From positions 2,319,984-2,383,983 of the forward strand of contig NC_092564.1 in NCBI RefSeq assembly GCF_037975245.1: 64,000 bases of DNA, given 5' to 3'. Below are positions 59,701 to 64,000 of this stretch, one piece after another. This stretch comes from Apostichopus japonicus (Eukaryota; Echinodermata; Holothuroidea; Aspidochirotida; Stichopodidae). Positions within the stretch are counted from its first letter, which is position 1. Each line of letters opens with the position of its first letter. The notes below the pieces were generated by a model. The model ran no database searches, was not told the origin of the DNA, and saw nothing but the letters and a program-made list of their open reading frames with translations. Position numbers and translations under genes: made by a program.

Positions 59701-62700
59701 GCTGAGGATATCATGGAAGGAACGTAAGTCAAATGATTTTGTCAAGAACCAAATTGGAGCGAAGGTCACCTTATGTCAGAAGATTGATAAGAACAAGCTG
59801 CAGTATTTTAGACACATTTCTAGGAGAGAAGGTGACAACTTGGAGAAGATCATTACCCAAGGTCATGTTGAGGGTCAACGAAAACGTGGTAGGCCAAAAG
59901 TTCGATGGGCTAACGGAATAAAAGAGATCACCGGCATGAACATCTGCGCAGCTCACCGATATGCCCAGGATAGAAGTGGTTGGAACGTCATCATCAATAG
60001 GGTCACAAAGGGTCAGTCATGACTCATAGGACGACGACGACGATGTCGATTTAAATGGTCTATACCGATATATTTTACATATCATCGATTTAAATTGGTA
60101 TATGTCGATTTAAATCGGAATATGTCGAATTCAATTGGTAAATGTTGATTTTAATTGGTTTATGTCGATTTTAATCGGTATATGTCGATTTAAAACGGCA
60201 TATGTCGATTTAAATTGGTATATGTCGATTTAAAATGATATACCGATTAATTGTTGACATAGCATCGCTTTGGTATATGTCAATTTAAATCTATGATATA
60301 TCGAATTAAACTGGTATAAGTCATTTTAAATCGACATCTACCAGTTAAAATCGATGATATGTAAACTTAAAACGGTAGAAGTCAATTTAAACTGCTAGAA
60401 ACTAGTATTAGTCGAAGGAAATTGGTTATAAGTCGATTTAAATCGGAATATGTAGTCGATCATTCCCGACCATTTGAGACTGATGGCCCGTCATATACGT
60501 CACCTGGCAAACAACAGCAGGAATAGACTCACCTTTAATTTCTAAGCCAATTAATATTGTGATAGGCATTTCTCATGTTCAGGCACTGACTGTGTCCATT
60601 TAGACTGCTGCATTTCTGATATCGGATTGAGGCAGCCCCATTTCATGACATTTGAAACATGCTGATCACTTTGGTTTATTATCGCTTCATGCCTGTGACC
60701 ACACACAACCATTTTCTAAGACGTGTACACCTCAACTGGTCCTTTTTCTTCCAAAGTCTGTATTTCCGGCAAAATTTTAATCTATCCCTGCGTAGTACTA
60801 AATAGAGATCCGAAAATACCAGTACAAAGGAGGGGGAGGGGAGTGTTTCCAAGGTTTCGGATGAACCCCACCACTCAAAATAAATCATACACCAAAAAAA
60901 CAACAAATTTATTCCATTTTGATAAATTTTGATCTGCCAAATTACTGTAAATTCGATTAATATATATGAAAACTTAGCCTACCTGGTCTGGGAATTTATG
61001 AGCATCGTACATGCCTTTTGCCTCAACACATTTATCCTTTATCAAAGACGCGAATAGCATCTGGCATAATTTTAAAGTAGAATTCACCCCTCCCTCTTCC
61101 CATCATAATGTACATTATAAAATGTCTGTTATGTAAATAATGAGATGTGTAATATTTAATATGTAATAAAAGCTTGATCCTTTTCACGAAATGAAGAATA
61201 TGTTTGTAGGTTAACTGACGTATTGAAATATCTTTGAAATAAAGGTTCTTTGAAAGATTGAAAGTCAGCACCATTTCGCATGTAAGACTCACATTTATAC
61301 TTTCTCAAAGGGACACCTCTTTTCCTTAGATCGCTCCTCTCACCTGCATTAAATATTTTCAACAAAACCTTTCTCTCTCAGTCTCTCTCCAAAAACGAAT
61401 CAAACTTAGACATTGCACGATCCAACTCCTTCGTGAATTCGACGAAGGCGAGGCGTCACGTCATGTCAGTCAATAGAACTCGATCTCTTACCCTGATGGT
61501 AGAGATAATCGATAATTCCTTCATATGAAGACATCCGCCCTACTTATCACACGACAGCCCTTCTACATTCCCCTCTTTCACACTGTCATGTAAGGAAGCT
61601 CATTTCAATATTTTTCTCAGAACGTCATGAAAACAGGAGACCAGTCACCTTCACGTACTTCTTCGCCATCCACTCTCATACATACCAATGTGAAGCCACT
61701 GGCTTACACGGAGTCTTAGCTTGAAGAACATAATGAATTCATCCAACATCTAACCCAGATATTGTCAATTATCTTGCTAATTATTGTTGAGTATCAACAA
61801 GTTGAGGGGCACACATACGCATTGTTTACTGCATAAATTTCAAACTGTTGAATGTTTTAATCACTCACAATCCAAAAAGAACACTACAATCTTCCAGTGG
61901 GTTTTGCATTTACTTTATTCTCTACCAAATTTCTCAAACACTACATCATTTATTAATTAGCTTACTGGCGGTATTGAATAAAGGTGTATTGATCGTCTTT
62001 CATTATTATATGAGCAGTTTTCTTTAAAAAGACCAACCCTGTCATGAATACTTAACAATGTTCACTGATAGAGTGAACTTTAATTCTTGTTTGGTTTTTT
62101 GGTTTTTCCAGTTAAGATTCCTTCAGTGTGCTTGGTATTTGGGGGTGGTCCGAATACGATCCGTGCAGTCTGTACGGCCATAGAAAATGACACTCCTTCA
62201 CTAATCATTGATGGGTCCGGAAGAGCTGCTGACAGGTTAGCATATGTATTCCGCAACGCAAGTACTATACAAGAGTAAGTGAGAGGAAAGAATGAAACCA
62301 TCAAGGAATAATGGCCATTAATATTGACCATGTTTGATAGAATGCAAACTTACAAGACAGTGGATATGGATACCTTTTATAACCAGATCAGAATTCCTGA
62401 TTTACCTACTCTTTTCTGTAAGAAATATCTACTTTTGGATTGGCTGTGTATATCTGTGCTTATGTATGTTTGTGACGCCTTGGATTGTAAACTTTCAAAC
62501 TCAAAAAGTATATTGTGGTTAACCTTCATACTTGGTACTTCATACTTGCTATCTGCCGCGGCGAAAGGGCAATGTCTGAAAACCGTGTAAACTCTGTAAC
62601 TTCAAAAGCAAAGCTTGGGTTAAATTGGTACGAGGAAGTGTGATGTATCTCAGCGAGTAGAAAAGCCCATTTACGACACAATGGTCGTTAAAGGTCATTT

Positions 62701-63961
62701 GAGGTCACCATTCTATTCTAATTTCGAAAGCAAATTATTCTTGGATGAACTTCATACTTGGGAAGTGGATAAAATAATGAGTAGAAGAACCCTATTGTTT
62801 TACATATAGACGTCAAATGTCATTTGAGGTCATCAGAGGTTAAAATATTTATTATCTATAACTTCAAAGCAAAACTTCAACAAACTTCCAACTCAGAACA
62901 TGGATCCACACTAGTGAATGCAAGAACAATAATTATTATTCGTAGAGGTCAAAGGGTATTTCAGGTCACCGTTGGTAGAAATCTGGAAATTTTGTAATAG
63001 TAATAACTCGAAAGGTAAAGCTCGAATGAACTTCGTATTTGGTATGAGGATGAACTTTATTAAGTACAAGTAATTTTCCTGCATAAAACGTGACAAGGAA
63101 TCACTAAAACCCTCTTGTTTTATGGTTACTCAATTATATCCATTTCCAACCTAACTGTGACATAATTAATATTTAAAGAAATCAATCGTAAGCCGGGGGA
63201 CAATGCTCTAGTCGGATATTTCATTTGGCATTCAGCCATGGAAGAATTTGACCAATATTGTAGGTGTGCACCCACCCCCCCCCCCACGCTTACCCTCACA
63301 CAAAAGATTTATTAGCCAACCGTGCGTGTAGGGCTAACGTAGTTATATAGACCTAATTTATAGAATAAGTATGCTTCAGAATTTGACGTCTAAATTTTTA
63401 ATTGTTTTTCCTGGGGAGGACATAACCTCCCCCCCCCCCCCCCACTCCACATATAGGAGACGACGTCAACGAACCCACGGCAGCACTCCTTTTGTAATCA
63501 TTGATTCGCCTCTGGCCCTTCTCTAAAGATTCAGAATCCTACATAAATCATCCGGAAATTTGACCCCCTACACCTTTGAAATGATGCGCATGCCACTGAT
63601 ATTCATTCTGAATATATACTACATTTCTGAGAAGGGCTTTGTACGAAAACAAGAAAGATGTGAAAACATGACATATATGTCTTAATAATGGGTAAACAAG
63701 ACTCACGCTATAGGTATCTCGGGAATGATTAGCATTAATTCACTGAAATAACAATGTTTCTACTTCGGACCATCAGGGAAGAGGTGGCTGAAAGGCTGAA
63801 GAGCACTTTACAGGATTTAAATTCTGAGGACCTTGATGAACTTAAGAATCAAATCATGGGATGCTTAGCGAAGCCTCATTTGTTCAGCGTATATGAGCTA
63901 AATGCCAGACAGGAAGCCGGTGGTCATATTGGAAAGGCTATGTTAGATGCTTTATTCAAAG
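53772..63961 (+). CDS. TRPM-type (TRPM2-like) channel, N-terminal region, six exons, continues past window
   Basis: Exons 53772-53993, 55075-55249, 57726-57922, 58176-58371, 62112-62274 and 63777-63961 all have AG/GT borders and mutually compatible phases (0-0, 1-1, 0-0, 1-1, 2-2). The product starts [13 protein letters not shown], then [10 protein letters not shown] and [95 protein letters not shown] and [15 protein letters not shown]. This is the TRPM homology region with the SLOG/LSDAT nucleotide-binding fold, cytosolic in TRPM channels, where it binds ADP-ribose in TRPM2. About 380 residues are present; pore and C-terminus lie beyond the window. The true first exon is unknown. The orientation matches the Nudix-tailed gene at 332-1513. 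Confidence 0.9.
57050..57625 (-). pseudogene. LINE (CR1/L2-like) reverse transcriptase remnant in TRPM intron
   Basis: Minus-strand translation, across stops and shifts, gives [68 protein letters not shown] and [12 protein letters not shown]. These are the fingers-palm blocks of non-LTR reverse transcriptases, including the FADD catalytic motif. It lies between the second and third TRPM exons found, opposite in strand. Many stops; inactive. Confidence 0.75.
58925..60450. repeat. Degenerate ~20-bp minisatellite (TATGTCGATTTAAAT) split by a LINE
   Basis: Units of the form GGTATATGTCGATTTAAATC repeat with drift from 60045 to about 60450, and a shorter stretch with the same motif lies at 58925-59005. 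The LINE fragment 59085-60044 separates them, so it probably inserted into the array. Lies in the intron between TRPM exons at 58371 and 62112. Confidence 0.8.
59085..60044 (+). pseudogene. 5'-truncated non-LTR retrotransposon (LINE), reverse transcriptase C-terminal part
   Basis: The plus strand encodes [30 protein letters not shown] and [13 protein letters not shown] with the YADD active site. After a frame change near 59310 and a stop at 59360, it continues as [55 protein letters not shown] and [14 protein letters not shown], ending TGA at 60020-60022 before a (GAC)n-like tail at 60031-60044. The tail and C-terminal block are typical of RTE-like or related LINEs; the clade is uncertain. 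Inactive. Confidence 0.8.
62640..63060. repeat. Degenerate tandem repeat with AGGTCA direct repeats in TRPM intron
   Basis: Roughly 130-bp units, each with a version of GTCATTTGAGGTCA followed by 'aacttcaaag caaa' and 'gaacttc' segments. The first unit has AGGTCA-TTTG-AGGTCA at 62692-62707, a textbook DR4 nuclear-receptor site by sequence; regulatory function is unproven. Confidence 0.45.
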
Positions 63962-64000
63962 GTAAGCTTTATTAATCAAAGAACTAAGTTACCATATTCC

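Noticed and set aside
1-64000. tRNA, rRNA or other structured RNA genes
   Set aside because: None seen by eye; no tRNA box pattern was convincing. A dedicated covariance-model scan would be needed to exclude them.

Overview
The window looks like nuclear DNA of a marine invertebrate. The reasons are multi-exon genes with GT-AG introns, 3'-truncated-gene and intron structure, AT-rich spacers and very dense transposon debris. TRPM2-like ion-channel exons with a Nudix tail resembling an enzymatic NUDT9H, Mag-like Ty3 retroelements, hAT elements and a Mutator-like transposase together suggest a deuterostome such as an echinoderm, but this is a weak inference and no species is claimed. || Layout: 332-1513 (+) holds the last three coding exons of a TRPM2/NUDT9H-type gene. 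53772-63961 (+) holds six phase-consistent exons of the N-terminal (SLOG/LSDAT) region of a second TRPM-type gene. The two lie head to tail, so the window is the roughly 52 kb spacer between apparent tandem paralogues plus the start of the second. A possible minus-strand gene with unknown product lies at 32364-34038, and a possible 5' coding exon at 24310-24450. || The spacer is a transposon graveyard. Between 5.5 and 31 kb there are many nested hAT-type elements. Twelve of them have matching 8-bp target duplications that can be read directly (ten perfect, two with one mismatch), up to three levels deep. Two larger hAT elements keep remnants of a ZMYM1-like transposase C-terminus. A short hairpin-forming core recurs across families with different ends. 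Degraded Ty3 elements occur at 12.05-14.7 kb (-) and 48.65-51.4 kb (+), and LINE fragments at 6, 57 and 59-60 kb. || The most unusual locus is 34237-43037: a TTAA-punctuated array A1-B1-B2-A2. Each B unit (period 3926 bp) carries a Mutator-like transposase gene in two frames and, convergent to it, a small intact gene with the complete zinc and catalytic residue spacing of an I-PpoI-type His-Me finger homing endonuclease. A is a ~470-bp element with its own inverted termini and TTAA flanks. The pairing of a DNA transposase with a homing-endonuclease-like nuclease in one TTAA element is the best candidate here for an undescribed system.
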